DNA of 63,693 bases from Paenibacillus anaericanus (GCF_003994475.1 NZ_RZNY01000028.1:230-63922), one strand, 5' to 3'. Positions 1-9,353 are shown, counted from the stretch's first letter. Program-made: numbers and translations. The notes: generated from the sequence alone by a model not told the origin.

Positions 1-62
1 CTTGGTAGAGCACCTGGTTTGGGACCAGGGGGTCGCATGTTCAAATCGTGTCGTCCCGACCA
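1..62 (+). tRNA. tRNA-Pro (anticodon UGG), 5' end cut by window edge
   Basis: The 3' part of a tRNA is visible. An anticodon stem CCTGG/CCAGG (13-17 and 25-29) encloses the loop TTTGGGA with anticodon TGG at 20-22. A T-arm with TTCAAAT follows, and the acceptor 3' strand TCCCG, discriminator A and encoded CCA end at 62. The acceptor 5' strand and part of the D arm lie before the window. It decodes proline CCN codons. Confidence 0.93.
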
Positions 63-79
63 TTATATTAAAGTGTTGA

Positions 80-104
80 GTCCATCCTTAGGATGGGCTT
101 TTTC
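80..104 (+). terminator. Rho-independent terminator after tRNA-Pro
   Basis: A hairpin with stem CCATCC/GGATGG (82-87 and 91-96), extended by a G-C closing pair (80/98), is followed by a short T run at 99-103. It lies 18 bases after the tRNA and separates it from the ctsR operon. Confidence 0.75.
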
Positions 105-179
105 TGTTATATGTGCGTGTTTAACCAGGAGAATATTTTCAACCTAACAGGTTCACACTGAATGTAGAAAGACGCCCTC

Positions 180-207
180 TTGGCAAACCAATAAATTATG
201 TTATAAT
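180..207 (+). promoter_or_regulatory. Sigma-A promoter of the ctsR operon
   Basis: A -35 element TTGGCA (180-185) and a perfect -10 TATAAT (202-207) are separated by 16 bases. Transcription would start near 214, at the CtsR box. Confidence 0.75.
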
Positions 208-215
208 GAAAACAA

Positions 216-237
216 GGTCAAAGAAAGTCAAAGTCAA
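216..237 (+). promoter_or_regulatory. CtsR operator (heptad direct repeat)
   Basis: GGTCAAA (216-222), GAA, AGTCAAA (226-232) matches the CtsR consensus of two RGTCAAA heptads separated by NAN. A third partial copy GTCAA continues to 237. It overlaps the expected start of transcription, so CtsR would block initiation of its own operon and be relieved by heat or protein stress. Confidence 0.92.
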
Positions 238-347
238 CAGTCGCTATTTCACAACATGCTATACAGTTTATAAGTAAGTGTTTTATAAGGTTCGAAGTAG
301 GTTATTTTAAAATATTGGCTTGATGTTTGAGCAATGGAGGATGAGTG

Positions 348-806
348 ATGCGTAATATCTCCGATATTATAGAAAAATATCTCAAGGGTATTCTGCATGA
401 AAGTCCTGAGGGAGCCATAGAAATTCAGCGTAACGATCTGGCCGACCAATTCTCCTGTGTACCATCCCAAATCAATTACGTCATTAGTACACGTTTTACG
501 CTGGAAAAGGGCTACCTTGTGGAGAGTAAAAGGGGTGGTGGCGGTTATGTTCGTATTAGGCGGATTGAATTTCCTGGACCAACCACCTTGCATACACACT
601 TACATCATACAATTGGTGACGAAATGGGTCAGACAGCTGCAGAGGGACTGATCTATCAGCTTGTGGAGGCGAGGTTCCTTAGTAGTCGAGAGGCTGCTCT
701 TATGCGTGCTGCCATATCTAGGGAAGTGCTGATGGTACAACTTCCTTACCGGGACCAGATCAGGGCACGAATCATGAAAGCTATGCTCATCTCTTTGTTA
801 GGCTGA
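348..806 (+). CDS. ctsR: Transcriptional repressor CtsR
   Basis: CtsR represses class III heat-shock genes (clp genes) by binding heptad repeats as a dimer. The 152-residue product has the family N terminus (RNISDIIEKYL), the helix-turn-helix stretch with CVPSQINYVISTRFT and the glycine-rich wing ESKRGGGGYVRIRRI; the C-terminal half is the dimerisation and McsB-responsive region. ATG at 348 has GGAGG (336-340) 7 bases upstream; an in-frame GTG at 345 is a possible alternative. It is first in the ctsR-mcsA-mcsB-clpC operon and has a CtsR box upstream, so it is autoregulated. The identification is secure. Confidence 0.96.
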   Translation: MRNISDIIEKYLKGILHESPEGAIEIQRNDLADQFSCVPSQINYVISTRFTLEKGYLVESKRGGGGYVRIRRIEFPGPTTLHTHLHHTIGDEMGQTAAEGLIYQLVEARFLSSREAALMRAAISREVLMVQLPYRDQIRARIMKAMLISLLG

Positions 807-836
807 GGAGTCCATCTAAAGGAGGAGGGATACTCG

Positions 837-1361
837 ATGCAATGTCAAGAATGCGGTAAACGTCCCGCGACACTGCACTTTACCAAAATTGTGAACGGGG
901 AAAAGACAGAATTTCGTATCTGTGAGTCCTGTGCCAGAGAAAAGGGAGAGATTATCCCAGGAACAACAGGGGGATTCTCCATTCATAACTTATTGTCTGG
1001 TTTTCTGGATTTCAACCCTGGAAGTCACAGTCAGAATCCAACGATTAAAGCCCCGGAGAATCTACGTTGCGAAGAATGTGGAATAACTTACTCGCAATTT
1101 AGCAAAATAGGACGTTTTGGTTGCAGTTCTTGTTATAAATACTTCAACGATCGATTGGACCCTCTGTTTAAGCGAGTTCATGGAAATACAGTTCACGTAG
1201 GAAAAGTACCCAAACGCGCAGGAAGTCACATCCAAGTGAAGCGTAAGCTCGATGAGCTTCGGCAGCAACTGCAGGAACGTATTCTTCAGGAAGAGTTCGA
1301 AGAAGCTGCTGGGTTACGAGATGAGATTCGCGAGCTTGAGAAGAATATTTCTGCAGAGTAG
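837..1361 (+). CDS. mcsA: Protein-arginine kinase activator McsA
   Basis: McsA binds and activates the arginine kinase McsB and also helps modulate CtsR. The 174-residue protein has four CxxC pairs (C3/C6, C29/C32, C78/C81, C96/C99), as expected for its zinc-binding modules, and a C-terminal UVR-type helical hairpin (about 138-173, with QEEFEEAAGLRDEI). AAGGAGGAGG precedes the ATG. It lies 30 bases after ctsR and 12 before mcsB, so all three should be co-transcribed. The family assignment is clear. Confidence 0.96.
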   Translation: MQCQECGKRPATLHFTKIVNGEKTEFRICESCAREKGEIIPGTTGGFSIHNLLSGFLDFNPGSHSQNPTIKAPENLRCEECGITYSQFSKIGRFGCSSCYKYFNDRLDPLFKRVHGNTVHVGKVPKRAGSHIQVKRKLDELRQQLQERILQEEFEEAAGLRDEIRELEKNISAE

Positions 1362-1373
1362 GAGGAATGTGCT

Positions 1374-2450
1374 ATGCCAAATCTCCGGTTTACAGAACAA
1401 CCACTGAGCGAATGGATGAGCAGTGGAGGCAAGGATTCTGATATCGTCATTAGCAGCCGGGTTCGGATTGCACGTAATCTGCTACATGCTCCATTTCCGA
1501 TGCTGGCCACCAGTGAGCAATCCGAGGATGTTCTAAGAAAGCTGCAGGATGTGCTTGATGATGAACGAATAGAGGATTTTGGTAAAATATATCCTATCCT
1601 TCTTGACGATTTGGAGGATCTGGATAAAAAAGTGCTGGTTGAGAAGCATTTGATCAGTCCGAGCTTGGCCAATGAGTCCAAAAGTGGAGCTGTTTTCATT
1701 AGCGAAAACGAAAGTTTAAGCATAATGGTGAACGAGGAAGACCATTTACGAATTCAATGTCTATATCCCGGCTTTCAGGTACAGGAAGCATGGGAGCGAG
1801 CAACCTCGGTGGACGACATTTTTGAAGATCATGTAGATTATGCATTTGACGATAACCGGGGATTTCTAACCAGTTGTCCAACAAATGTAGGTACTGGACT
1901 AAGAGCATCCGTGATGATGCATTTACCTGCACTTGTGTTGACGGGTCAAATTAATCGAATTCTTTCTGCAGTTTCCCAAGTAGGACTTACAGTTCGGGGG
2001 ATCTATGGCGAAGGAAGCGAAGCAATGGGGAACTTGTTTCAAATCTCAAATCAGATTACACTGGGACAAAGCGAAGATGAAATTATTGAGAATTTATACA
2101 GCGTTGTTCTACAGATCATTGACCATGAGAAGACGGCAAGGGAAACATTGCTAACCGAATCACACCTACGTATGGTTGACCGAGTGATGCGTTCGTACGG
2201 GATTTTATCTCATGCGGCCATTATGGAGTCAAAAGAAGCCGCGCAGCGCTTATCTGATGTTCGGTTAGGGGTGGATTTGGGACTAATTGATACGTTGTCG
2301 CCTCAAGTGCTAAATGAACTGAATGTGATGACACAGCCCGGTTTTTTGCAGAAAATATTTAGCGAGAATATGTCACCAGGAGAGCGGGATATGTACCGCG
2401 CTAAGCTAATCCGTGACAAAGTAAATGTAAATAACGGTAAAGAAAACTAG
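1374..2450 (+). CDS. mcsB: Protein arginine kinase McsB
   Basis: McsB phosphorylates arginine residues on CtsR and on misfolded proteins, marking them for ClpCP. The 358-residue protein has the phosphagen-kinase fold: SSRVRIARN near residues 27-35, the catalytic glutamates in NEEDHLRIQ (around 120-128) and the SCPTNVGTGLRAS loop with the conserved cysteine C168. The length is typical. AGGAGG lies just before the ATG, and the gene follows mcsA by 12 bases. Activity is expected to depend on McsA from the same operon. Confidence 0.96.
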   Translation: MPNLRFTEQPLSEWMSSGGKDSDIVISSRVRIARNLLHAPFPMLATSEQSEDVLRKLQDVLDDERIEDFGKIYPILLDDLEDLDKKVLVEKHLISPSLANESKSGAVFISENESLSIMVNEEDHLRIQCLYPGFQVQEAWERATSVDDIFEDHVDYAFDDNRGFLTSCPTNVGTGLRASVMMHLPALVLTGQINRILSAVSQVGLTVRGIYGEGSEAMGNLFQISNQITLGQSEDEIIENLYSVVLQIIDHEKTARETLLTESHLRMVDRVMRSYGILSHAAIMESKEAAQRLSDVRLGVDLGLIDTLSPQVLNELNVMTQPGFLQKIFSENMSPGERDMYRAKLIRDKVNVNNGKEN

Positions 2451-2507
2451 CTTCAGCTAGGGTTCCTTACCGCAAGCAATAGAACAATCATGGAGGTGTA
2501 GGAGAAG

Positions 2508-4952
2508 ATGATGTTTGGAAGATTTACAGAACGTGCCCAGAAGGTGTTGGCATTAGCCCAGGAAGAAGCCGTAAGGTTAGGACATAATAATATTGGTACA
2601 GAACATATTTTACTCGGATTGATTCGTGAAGGGGAAGGTATTGCAGCTAAGGCATTGATCGGTCTTGGACTGGGTCTTGAGAAAATACAGGATGAAGTCG
2701 AAACCTTAATTGGACGCGGTCAAGAGCAACCTACCAATATCGCTTATACACCACGTGCCAAAAAAGTTATTGAACTTTCAATGGATGAAGCGCGGAAACT
2801 CGGTCATACCTATGTCGGTACAGAGCATATCCTGCTTGGATTGATCCGTGAAGGAGAAGGCGTAGCTGCACGTGTACTGAACAATTTGGGGATTAGCCTA
2901 AATAAGGCACGCCAACAAGTGTTGCAGTTGCTCGGTAGCAGTGAAGCCGTATCAAGCCATCATGGAGCGCCAGCTAATATAAATACACCTACACTTGACA
3001 GTTTGGCCCGTGATTTGACGGTAACTGCCAAAGAAGGAAACTTAGATCCTGTTATCGGAAGAAGCAAAGAAATTGAACGTGTTATCCAGGTTCTTAGCCG
3101 CCGGACGAAGAATAATCCAGTCCTAATTGGTGAACCAGGCGTCGGTAAAACGGCGATTGCTGAAGGCTTAGCTCAGATGATCATTAATAATGAAATCCCT
3201 GAGACACTTCGTGACAAAAGAGTAATGACACTCGATATGGGATCTGTTGTCGCGGGTACGAAATACCGCGGTGAGTTTGAAGATAGATTAAAGAAAATAA
3301 TGGATGAAATCCGCCAAGCGGGGAACATCATATTGTTTATCGATGAATTACACACCTTAATTGGAGCAGGTGGAGCTGAAGGCGCCATTGACGCATCTAA
3401 CATCTTGAAGCCAGCGCTTGCTCGTGGGGAGCTTCAGTGCATTGGGGCAACGACACTAGATGAATACCGCAAATATATTGAGAAGGATGCAGCCTTAGAA
3501 CGCCGCTTCCAACCGATTACTGTAGATCAGCCATCAGTTGAAGAAGCGATTCAAATTCTGCATGGTCTTCGTGACCGATATGAAGCCCATCACCGCGTTA
3601 AGATCACGGATGAAGCGATTGAACAGGCAGTTAAGTTGTCCGACCGTTACATTCCAGACCGTTTCTTACCGGATAAAGCAATTGATTTGATTGATGAGGC
3701 TGGTTCCAAAGTAAGACTAAACTCTTATACTGTACCGCCTAACTTGAAGCAATTAGAAAGCCGTCTTGATGATATCCGCAAGGAAAAAGATTCCGCAGTG
3801 CAAAGCCAAGAGTTTGAGAAGGCGGCAGCATTACGCGATACGGAACAGAAAATTCGTGAAGAGCTTGATGTTACGAAGAATCAATGGAAAGAGAAACAAG
3901 GACGTACAGATTCTGAAGTGACGCCTGATGATATCGCACAAATTGTGGCGAGTTGGACTGGGATCCCAGTTAGGAAACTGAAGGCAGAAGAAACGGATCG
4001 TTTGCTTAACATGGAACAAATTCTCCATGAGCGCGTTATTGGTCAAGAGGAAGCTGTTAAAGCAGTTAGCCGAGCGATTCGCCGGGCACGTGCAGGACTT
4101 AAAGATCCGAAGCGTCCAATTGGCTCCTTCATTTTCCTGGGACCAACAGGGGTGGGTAAGACTGAACTTGCACGGGCGTTGGCTGAGGCTATGTTTGGTG
4201 ACGAGAATGCAGTCATTCGTATCGACATGTCGGAGTATATGGAGAAACATTCTACATCTCGTCTTGTGGGTGCCCCTCCAGGATATGTTGGTTATGAAGA
4301 AGGCGGACAATTAACCGAGAAAGTACGCCGCAAACCGTATTCTGTTGTACTGCTTGATGAGATTGAGAAGGCTCATCCAGAAGTATTTAACATCTTGTTG
4401 CAGGTACTAGAAGACGGTCGCTTAACGGACTCCAAAGGCCGTGTAGTCGATTTCCGTAATACGTTGATCGTCCTGACATCTAACGTAGGAGCTGAAGCAA
4501 TCAAGCGCAATACAAGATTGGGATTCACTGCGGTGGTTGATGCCAAGGGTGATTACGATAGCATGAAGGGTAAAGTGATGGAAGAGCTTAAGAAGAGCTT
4601 CCGTCCGGAATTCCTCAACCGGCTTGATGAAACGATCGTCTTCCATTCACTCGGTGAGGATCATATCAGCCAGATCGTTAATCTGATGTCTGAAGAGCTT
4701 CGCAAACGTCTGCAGGAGCATGAAGTTGATTTTGTCTTAACGGACAAAGCCAAAGCATTTTTGGCCAAGGAAGGTTTCGATCCTGCATATGGTGCTCGTC
4801 CACTACGTCGTGCGATCCAGAAGCATATTGAAGACCGTTTGTCTGAAGAATTGCTGACGGGTAATGTGAAAAAAGGTGAGTTGTTAACGATCGACGAGGA
4901 GAATGGCGGATTGACCGTTGAGAAAACAGGAACATTTTCCAAAAACGCTTAA
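2508..4952 (+). CDS. clpC: AAA+ unfoldase ClpC, ATPase subunit of the ClpCP protease
   Basis: This hexameric ATPase unfolds substrates (including arginine-phosphorylated proteins) and feeds them to ClpP. The 814-residue protein has two Clp_N repeats (about 1-145, with repeated [15 protein letters not shown]), a first AAA domain with Walker A GEPGVGKT, a coiled middle domain with a UVR-like segment ([10 protein letters not shown]) that docks adaptors, and a second AAA domain with Walker A GPTGVGKT and [11 protein letters not shown]. The start [11 protein letters not shown] matches the family, with GGAGGTG upstream. It ends the CtsR-controlled operon. Confidence 0.97.
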   Translation: MMFGRFTERAQKVLALAQEEAVRLGHNNIGTEHILLGLIREGEGIAAKALIGLGLGLEKIQDEVETLIGRGQEQPTNIAYTPRAKKVIELSMDEARKLGHTYVGTEHILLGLIREGEGVAARVLNNLGISLNKARQQVLQLLGSSEAVSSHHGAPANINTPTLDSLARDLTVTAKEGNLDPVIGRSKEIERVIQVLSRRTKNNPVLIGEPGVGKTAIAEGLAQMIINNEIPETLRDKRVMTLDMGSVVAGTKYRGEFEDRLKKIMDEIRQAGNIILFIDELHTLIGAGGAEGAIDASNILKPALARGELQCIGATTLDEYRKYIEKDAALERRFQPITVDQPSVEEAIQILHGLRDRYEAHHRVKITDEAIEQAVKLSDRYIPDRFLPDKAIDLIDEAGSKVRLNSYTVPPNLKQLESRLDDIRKEKDSAVQSQEFEKAAALRDTEQKIREELDVTKNQWKEKQGRTDSEVTPDDIAQIVASWTGIPVRKLKAEETDRLLNMEQILHERVIGQEEAVKAVSRAIRRARAGLKDPKRPIGSFIFLGPTGVGKTELARALAEAMFGDENAVIRIDMSEYMEKHSTSRLVGAPPGYVGYEEGGQLTEKVRRKPYSVVLLDEIEKAHPEVFNILLQVLEDGRLTDSKGRVVDFRNTLIVLTSNVGAEAIKRNTRLGFTAVVDAKGDYDSMKGKVMEELKKSFRPEFLNRLDETIVFHSLGEDHISQIVNLMSEELRKRLQEHEVDFVLTDKAKAFLAKEGFDPAYGARPLRRAIQKHIEDRLSEELLTGNVKKGELLTIDEENGGLTVEKTGTFSKNA

Positions 4953-4980
4953 AAAGTTGAGCTATAAAGCCGATTAAAAT

Positions 4981-5026
4981 AAGGATGGCTTCCCTAAGGT
5001 AATGCCTCGGGGATGCTATCCTTTTG
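4981..5026 (+). terminator. Terminator after clpC
   Basis: AAGGAT (4981-4986) pairs with ATCCTT (5018-5023), with further internal pairing between GGC and GCT and the central CCC and GGGG; a short T run follows. It closes the ctsR operon. Confidence 0.7.
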
Positions 5027-5172
5027 TATTACATAATGCTCTGTTTTTAAGTTAATATAGGGTTGGAAAAAACTTTACGATAAATCTGAAACAATGGTAA
5101 ACTTTAAATGTCACCTTTTGTGGTTGTACCTGCAAAGTTTGACAAATTTTGCAGAGTGATAAGGAGAGCAAA

Positions 5173-6540
5173 ATGGTTAAAGTAAAGACAAAGTTTCTTT
5201 GTACCGATTGTGGCTATGAATCACCGAAGTGGTACGGGAAGTGCCCAGGTTGTAGCGCATGGAATTCCATGGTTGAAGAAACAGAAAAAGTAGTAAAGAC
5301 ACAAGGAGTCTCCACAGGCATATTTCACACGAAAGAAAAACCCCTTTCGATCATAAATATAGAGAGCGACAAAGAACCACGAATCAAAACTGGTATTGAA
5401 GAACTCAATCGTGTATTAGGTGGAGGAGTCGTTCCCGGATCCTTAGTATTGGTGGGGGGAGATCCCGGCATTGGGAAATCTACACTCTTACTGCAGACTT
5501 CGCACGAAATGGCCCATATTGGACTTAAAGTACTCTATATATCTGGAGAAGAGTCCATGCGACAAACTAAACTACGTGCGGAGAGATTAGGGGCCCTTTC
5601 TCCAGAACTTTATGTGCTTTGTGAGAGTAGTATGGATGGAATTGAAGAGGCCATCGAGAGTGTAAAGCCAGACTTCTTAGTTATTGATTCCATTCAGACG
5701 GTGTATTTGCCAGAAGTAACGAGTGCACCCGGAAGTGTATCCCAGATTCGCGAATGTACGGCCCGGTTTATGCGAATTGCTAAGGGCCAAGGGATTGCTA
5801 CGGTATTGGTTGGACACGTTACTAAAGAGGGAGCTATTGCTGGTCCGCGATTGTTGGAGCATATGGTCGATTGTGTCCTTTATTTTGAAGGAGAGCGACA
5901 TCATTCATATCGATTACTGAGGGCTGTAAAGAATCGATTTGGCTCAACCAATGAGATCGGCATATTTGAAATGAATGAGTCTGGGCTGGTTGAAGTGTCT
6001 AATCCATCGGAATTGTTCTTGTCTGAGCGACCGCTTGGTGTAGCAGGTTCCACCGTAGTGGCTAGTATGGAGGGAACACGCCCGATGTTAGTGGAGCTGC
6101 AGGCTTTAATTGCTTCAACAAACTTTCCTTCCCCGCGTAGGATGGCAACGGGTGTTGATAGCAATAGACTGAATTTGATCATTGCTGTTTTAGAGAAACG
6201 GATGGGGATGTATTTACAGAACCAAGATGCCTATGTGAATTTAGCTGGTGGGGTGAAGTTGGATGAACCGGCTGTTGATTTGGCCATTGCGGTAAGTATT
6301 GCATCAAGCTTTCGTGATATACCAACCAAGCCATATGATGTTATTTTCGGAGAAGTGGGATTAACCGGTGAGGTCAGGGCGGTCTCCCGGGCTGAGCAGC
6401 GGGTGAAAGAAGCCGCTAAACTAGGATTCAAAAGAGTAATTCTACCGGAGAAAAGCCTGAAAGGGTGGAAGGGACCGGAGGGAATTCAATTAGTAGGTAT
6501 AAATTCAGTTGCAGAGGCGCTAGCGGTTGCGTTAGATTAG
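5173..6540 (+). CDS. radA: DNA repair protein RadA
   Basis: RadA is a RecA-like, DnaB-type branch-migration helicase acting in recombinational repair. The 455-residue protein begins with a zinc finger (C10, C13, C24, C27), then an ATPase core with Walker [11 protein letters not shown], the RadA signature KNRFG (within [13 protein letters not shown]) and a C-terminal Lon-protease-like domain. ATG at 5173 was chosen because AAGGAG lies 7 bases before it and the protein then starts MVKVKTKF; the frame is open to 5149 but has no better ribosome binding site. It is followed by disA after 13 bases, the conserved Bacillales pairing. Confidence 0.95.
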   Translation: MVKVKTKFLCTDCGYESPKWYGKCPGCSAWNSMVEETEKVVKTQGVSTGIFHTKEKPLSIINIESDKEPRIKTGIEELNRVLGGGVVPGSLVLVGGDPGIGKSTLLLQTSHEMAHIGLKVLYISGEESMRQTKLRAERLGALSPELYVLCESSMDGIEEAIESVKPDFLVIDSIQTVYLPEVTSAPGSVSQIRECTARFMRIAKGQGIATVLVGHVTKEGAIAGPRLLEHMVDCVLYFEGERHHSYRLLRAVKNRFGSTNEIGIFEMNESGLVEVSNPSELFLSERPLGVAGSTVVASMEGTRPMLVELQALIASTNFPSPRRMATGVDSNRLNLIIAVLEKRMGMYLQNQDAYVNLAGGVKLDEPAVDLAIAVSIASSFRDIPTKPYDVIFGEVGLTGEVRAVSRAEQRVKEAAKLGFKRVILPEKSLKGWKGPEGIQLVGINSVAEALAVALD

Positions 6541-6553
6541 GGGGCAATAATTA

Positions 6554-7630
6554 ATGAAAGAAACAATTCAGTTAGAGAAGATGAATGATCTGTTAAGACT
6601 CGTTGCGCCAGGCACCGCCTTTCGCGACGGATTGGAGAATGTGCTTCGGGCCAAAACCGGAGGATTAATTGTAGTGGGCTATAGTCCTGAAGTGATGGAA
6701 GTAGTTGAAGGTGGCTTCTCTATTAACTGTGACTTCACACCCAATTATCTGTATGAGTTGGCCAAAATGGATGGGGGCATCATAATAAGCGAGGATTTGA
6801 AACGCATTCTCTACGCGAATACTCAGCTTATTCCCGACTCCTCAATATCATCCTCAGAGACCGGGATTCGTCATCGTACAGCAGAACGGGTTGCTAAACA
6901 AACCGGTAAGCTCGTCGTTTCCATCTCTCAGCGCCGTAACATTATTACTTTGTATCAAGGAGGGCTAAGGTACGCACTGAAAGAGATTGGTGTGATCCTA
7001 ACGAAAGCCAATCAAGCGATTCAAACGCTTGAGAAGTATCGGTCTGTGCTCAACCAAGCCTTAACTAATTTGGCAGCTTCGGAATTTGAGGAACTAGTCA
7101 CCATACCTGAAGTAGTAAATGTTATTCAGCGGGTTGAAATGGTAATTCGTATCAAAATGGAGATCAAACGGTTTATCAATGAATTGGGCACAGAAGGACG
7201 CCTGATCAGCATGCAGATGGAGGAACTTGTTAGCAATATGGAGGAAGAGGCGTGGTTGCTATATAAAGACTATGCCAAAGAGGAAAGTGATGAAGCGATC
7301 CGTGAAATCATCCATAACCTCAAACGTTCCAGTGATGATGAGCTACTCGATATGAATCACATCGTACGTCTGCTTGGATACCCTGCGTCGATGGCCACAT
7401 CGGAAGATTTAATCTCGCCTCGTGGGTACCGTGTACTGAACAAAATTCCGCGGTTGCCCAATGTCATTATTCATAATTTGGTTGAGCGTTTTCAACAGTT
7501 ACCTGGCGTACTTAGGGCTACAATTGAACAATTGGATGAAGTTGATGGTATTGGAGAGGTACGGGCACGGGTAATTAAAGATGGATTAAACCGCCTACAA
7601 GAACAGGTGTTCATTGACAGGCAAATTTAA
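6554..7630 (+). CDS. disA: Diadenylate cyclase DisA (DNA integrity scanning)
   Basis: DisA makes cyclic di-AMP from two ATP and scans DNA for branched or damaged structures before sporulation. The 358-residue protein has the N-terminal DAC domain, with the nucleotide-binding loop DGG at 73-75 and RHR at 106-108 ([19 protein letters not shown]), a helical spine, and a C-terminal HhH DNA-binding domain ([19 protein letters not shown]). The family norm at the first motif is DGA; here it reads DGG. The upstream site is weak (GGGGGCAATAATTAATG) and 13 bases separate it from radA, suggesting coupled expression. Confidence 0.95.
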   Translation: MKETIQLEKMNDLLRLVAPGTAFRDGLENVLRAKTGGLIVVGYSPEVMEVVEGGFSINCDFTPNYLYELAKMDGGIIISEDLKRILYANTQLIPDSSISSSETGIRHRTAERVAKQTGKLVVSISQRRNIITLYQGGLRYALKEIGVILTKANQAIQTLEKYRSVLNQALTNLAASEFEELVTIPEVVNVIQRVEMVIRIKMEIKRFINELGTEGRLISMQMEELVSNMEEEAWLLYKDYAKEESDEAIREIIHNLKRSSDDELLDMNHIVRLLGYPASMATSEDLISPRGYRVLNKIPRLPNVIIHNLVERFQQLPGVLRATIEQLDEVDGIGEVRARVIKDGLNRLQEQVFIDRQI

Positions 7631-7686
7631 ATCTCCTACAATCAAGTGATAGTTATATTCTTGAAATACGCACTCGAGGTGAAGAG

Positions 7687-8415
7687 ATGATTACAAAATC
7701 AATTCCGAACTTGTTTACTTTAGGTAACCTGTTTCTCGGAATGTTAGCCATTATGTTGGCGTTCGATGGTAGGTTTAGCCTAGCCGCCATCATGGTAATT
7801 GTCGCAATGCTGCTGGACGGCCTAGACGGGCGCGTTGCACGAGCGTTAAATTGTCAAAGTGAATTTGGTAAAGAACTCGATTCATTATCGGATATTATAT
7901 CATTCGGTATTGCACCAGCCCTTCTTATGTATACTATTTCTTTCCACAGCATTCCGTTTGGATTAGCTTGGACAGTTACAGCTGTATTTCCGATGTGCGG
8001 AGCATTACGATTGGCACGGTTCAATGTGCAAAAAGGAATTCCGGGTTACTTTATCGGCTTACCTATTCCTGCTGCTGGTGGTGTTTTAGCAACACTTTCA
8101 TTATTTCATAAAGATATTACAGCGCCTTACTTTATCATTGCGATGTTGCTATTATCCTATCTCATGGTTAGCTCCGTGAAGTATCCTAATTTCAAGAAAG
8201 TCGGTCTGCCGAAGAAAGCAGTTGCCGTTGCACCATTTGTCGTTGTCTTAGCGGTTGTTCTTGCCGTACTCTTTCCAGAGCAACTTTCTAAAATGATCTT
8301 TATTCCGCTTGTTATTTACGCGTTATATGGATTGAAACAAAACGTCGACAAACTACTCCGTCGGAAAAAGCGTCATGAGGACGACTCCGAAGAAGTTTAC
8401 CGCCCTAAACGTTAA
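7687..8415 (+). CDS. pssA: CDP-diacylglycerol--serine O-phosphatidyltransferase
   Basis: This membrane enzyme joins serine to CDP-diacylglycerol to give phosphatidylserine, the precursor of phosphatidylethanolamine. The 242-residue protein has a complete CDP-alcohol phosphotransferase motif: D44, D47-G48, A51-R52, G61, D65, D69 in the expected spacing. Several hydrophobic segments surround it (about 8-25, 32-45, 70-110, 125-165, 180-215). The N terminus SIPNLFTLGNLFLG is typical of PssA type II. GAGGTG lies upstream of the ATG. Its partner psd is not in the window. Its place between disA and yacL differs from B. subtilis. Confidence 0.92.
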   Translation: MITKSIPNLFTLGNLFLGMLAIMLAFDGRFSLAAIMVIVAMLLDGLDGRVARALNCQSEFGKELDSLSDIISFGIAPALLMYTISFHSIPFGLAWTVTAVFPMCGALRLARFNVQKGIPGYFIGLPIPAAGGVLATLSLFHKDITAPYFIIAMLLLSYLMVSSVKYPNFKKVGLPKKAVAVAPFVVVLAVVLAVLFPEQLSKMIFIPLVIYALYGLKQNVDKLLRRKKRHEDDSEEVYRPKR

Positions 8416-8430
8416 TATCACTCAACGTAC

Positions 8431-8477
8431 AAAAAGGCATTGATCACCGCGAAGCGGAATGATCAATGCCTTTTTTT
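8431..8477 (+). terminator. Strong terminator after pssA (structurally bidirectional)
   Basis: A 16-bp perfect stem (8431-8446 with 8460-8475, core AGGCATTGATCA) encloses a second small stem CCGC/GCGG. A run of seven T follows on the plus strand, and five A precede it, so it could also stop leftward transcription. Confidence 0.93.
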
Positions 8478-8571
8478 AGGCTTATTCTTTAATGGTTTTC
8501 AATCTTTAATCTTTAGCATTTTTCAATCTTAATATTTTAAATATTTAATGTTGTTAACTGTTTTGTAAGTC

Positions 8572-8835
8572 AGCGCATCCCCAAGGGGGACAGCGACTCC
8601 TCACACATAGTGGTCTTTACGCATCACTCTCAGACCGGCAGAAGCCCTAAAAGTAAAGCGTGCCCTTTAGGGCGTAAGCGACCCAATTCCACCCAAGTCA
8701 CTCGTGTGCTTCTAAAGTAGTAGTGTCTGCAGCATGTTTACCCTGGTAATACGGGTGTGCCCAAAGTGAGACGTACCCGAAGGGGGAAAAGCGTGCCACG
8801 TACCACCCTGAGCGCATCCCCAACGGGGATAGCGA
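8572..8835. repeat. Four degenerate copies of a roughly 25-bp AGCG-framed palindrome
   Basis: Copies at 8572-8596 and 8811-8835 are 25 bases long and identical at 23 positions: AGCGCATCCCC, AA plus a G or C, then GGGG, then ACAGCGA or ATAGCGA. A third copy at 8657-8681 keeps the AGCG ... AGCGA frame with core GCCCTTTAGGGC. A fourth, weaker copy is at about 8770-8793 (ACCCGAAGGGGG). Each has a small C/G palindrome as core and the word AGCG at both ends in direct orientation. Mobility or function cannot be told from one locus. Confidence 0.65.
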
Positions 8836-8902
8836 TGCAGGAGCGCCTCTAACACTCCCACGTTCCTTAAGCGGGAGTCCAGAGGGCGGGCAGCCCTTGG
8901 GG

Positions 8903-8925
8903 CCCTCCCTTACGATAAGGGAGGG
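8903..8925. repeat. Perfect 10-bp inverted repeat
   Basis: CCCTCCCTTA (8903-8912), loop CGA, TAAGGGAGGG (8916-8925). No T run follows on either side, so it is not a standard terminator. It lies 33 bases beyond the 3' end of the leftward gene at 8958-9353 and could protect or end that transcript, or belong to the repeat cluster. Confidence 0.6.
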
Positions 8926-8957
8926 TTTGGGTGGGATGGGATACCGGATCCCCACAA

Positions 8958-9353
8958 CTATGACAAATTAAACAATCCCAACGTTGAGCACTTCTTGAAC
9001 TCCCGTTCAACGACTTCATTCATATTAATTTCTAACAAATTGCAAAGTGCTGACATATAAAAAAGGTTTCGTCCCAGTTCATTGGTAATAGCATCACGGC
9101 AGTTCTCACACAGTTCGCCTTGAACATGCTTACGAATCGTATCTTTGGCTTGTTGTAGATCTATACCAGGCTCAAAGTCTTGTTTCGTAGCATGTAGTTC
9201 AATACAGCCGCATTCAGTAACTGCTTTGGTGACTGAACGGACGACAGAAGCATTCGTCTGCCCTGATTTAGATAACACATCCAACAAACTACGGTGACGG
9301 AGCAACAGTTCAGAGACTTGTTCTTGGAAAGATTGAAGACTTGGTGTGTTCAT
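8958..9353 (-). CDS. Conserved Bacillales small protein, weak resemblance to MazG-like helical proteins
   Basis: The function is not known to me with certainty. The 131-residue product (MNTPSLQSFQEQ...) is soluble and mostly helical, with cysteines at CGC and in a CENC motif. Its C-terminal stretch LGRNLFYMSALCNLLEINMNEVV resembles the last helices of all-alpha MazG-type nucleotide pyrophosphohydrolases, but the acidic metal-binding residues of that family are not evident. I recall similar Paenibacillus proteins beside yacL carrying a DUF1573 label; that is memory, not a search. ATG at 9353 was chosen because GAGGTGG lies 8 bases upstream; ATG at 9365 is less likely. It is transcribed against its neighbours from its own promoter. 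Confidence 0.75.
   Translation of the reverse strand: MNTPSLQSFQEQVSELLLRHRSLLDVLSKSGQTNASVVRSVTKAVTECGCIELHATKQDFEPGIDLQQAKDTIRKHVQGELCENCRDAITNELGRNLFYMSALCNLLEINMNEVVEREFKKCSTLGLFNLS

Larger units (their letters stand above)
8478..8957. other. Gene-free region with short GC-rich palindromic repeats
   Basis: This 480-base stretch has no credible gene. 8478-8570 is AT-rich with repeated TTTCAATCTT-like words. 8571-8940 is much more GC-rich than the flanks and is built from small palindromes framed by AGCG words (listed separately) plus hairpins ACTCCC/GGGAGT (8854-8859 and 8873-8878) and 8903-8925. Open frames across it only read through the repeats. Confidence 0.7.

Noticed and set aside
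249..599. Leftward open frame opposite ctsR
   Set aside because: It overlaps the ctsR promoter, CtsR box and gene, and has no ribosome binding site or recognisable motif.
5131..5153. TTGACA word and TGCAAA/TTTGCA inverted repeat before radA
   Set aside because: A -10 at the right distance would fall in the radA ribosome binding site, and the inverted repeat is short; chance is likely.
8698..8955. 85-codon leftward open frame over the repeat patch
   Set aside because: It reads straight through the palindromic repeats, is Pro/Gly/Arg-rich because of them, and has no ribosome binding site.
8478..8957. CRISPR array
   Set aside because: The repeats are degenerate, irregularly spaced palindromes and there are no cas genes nearby.
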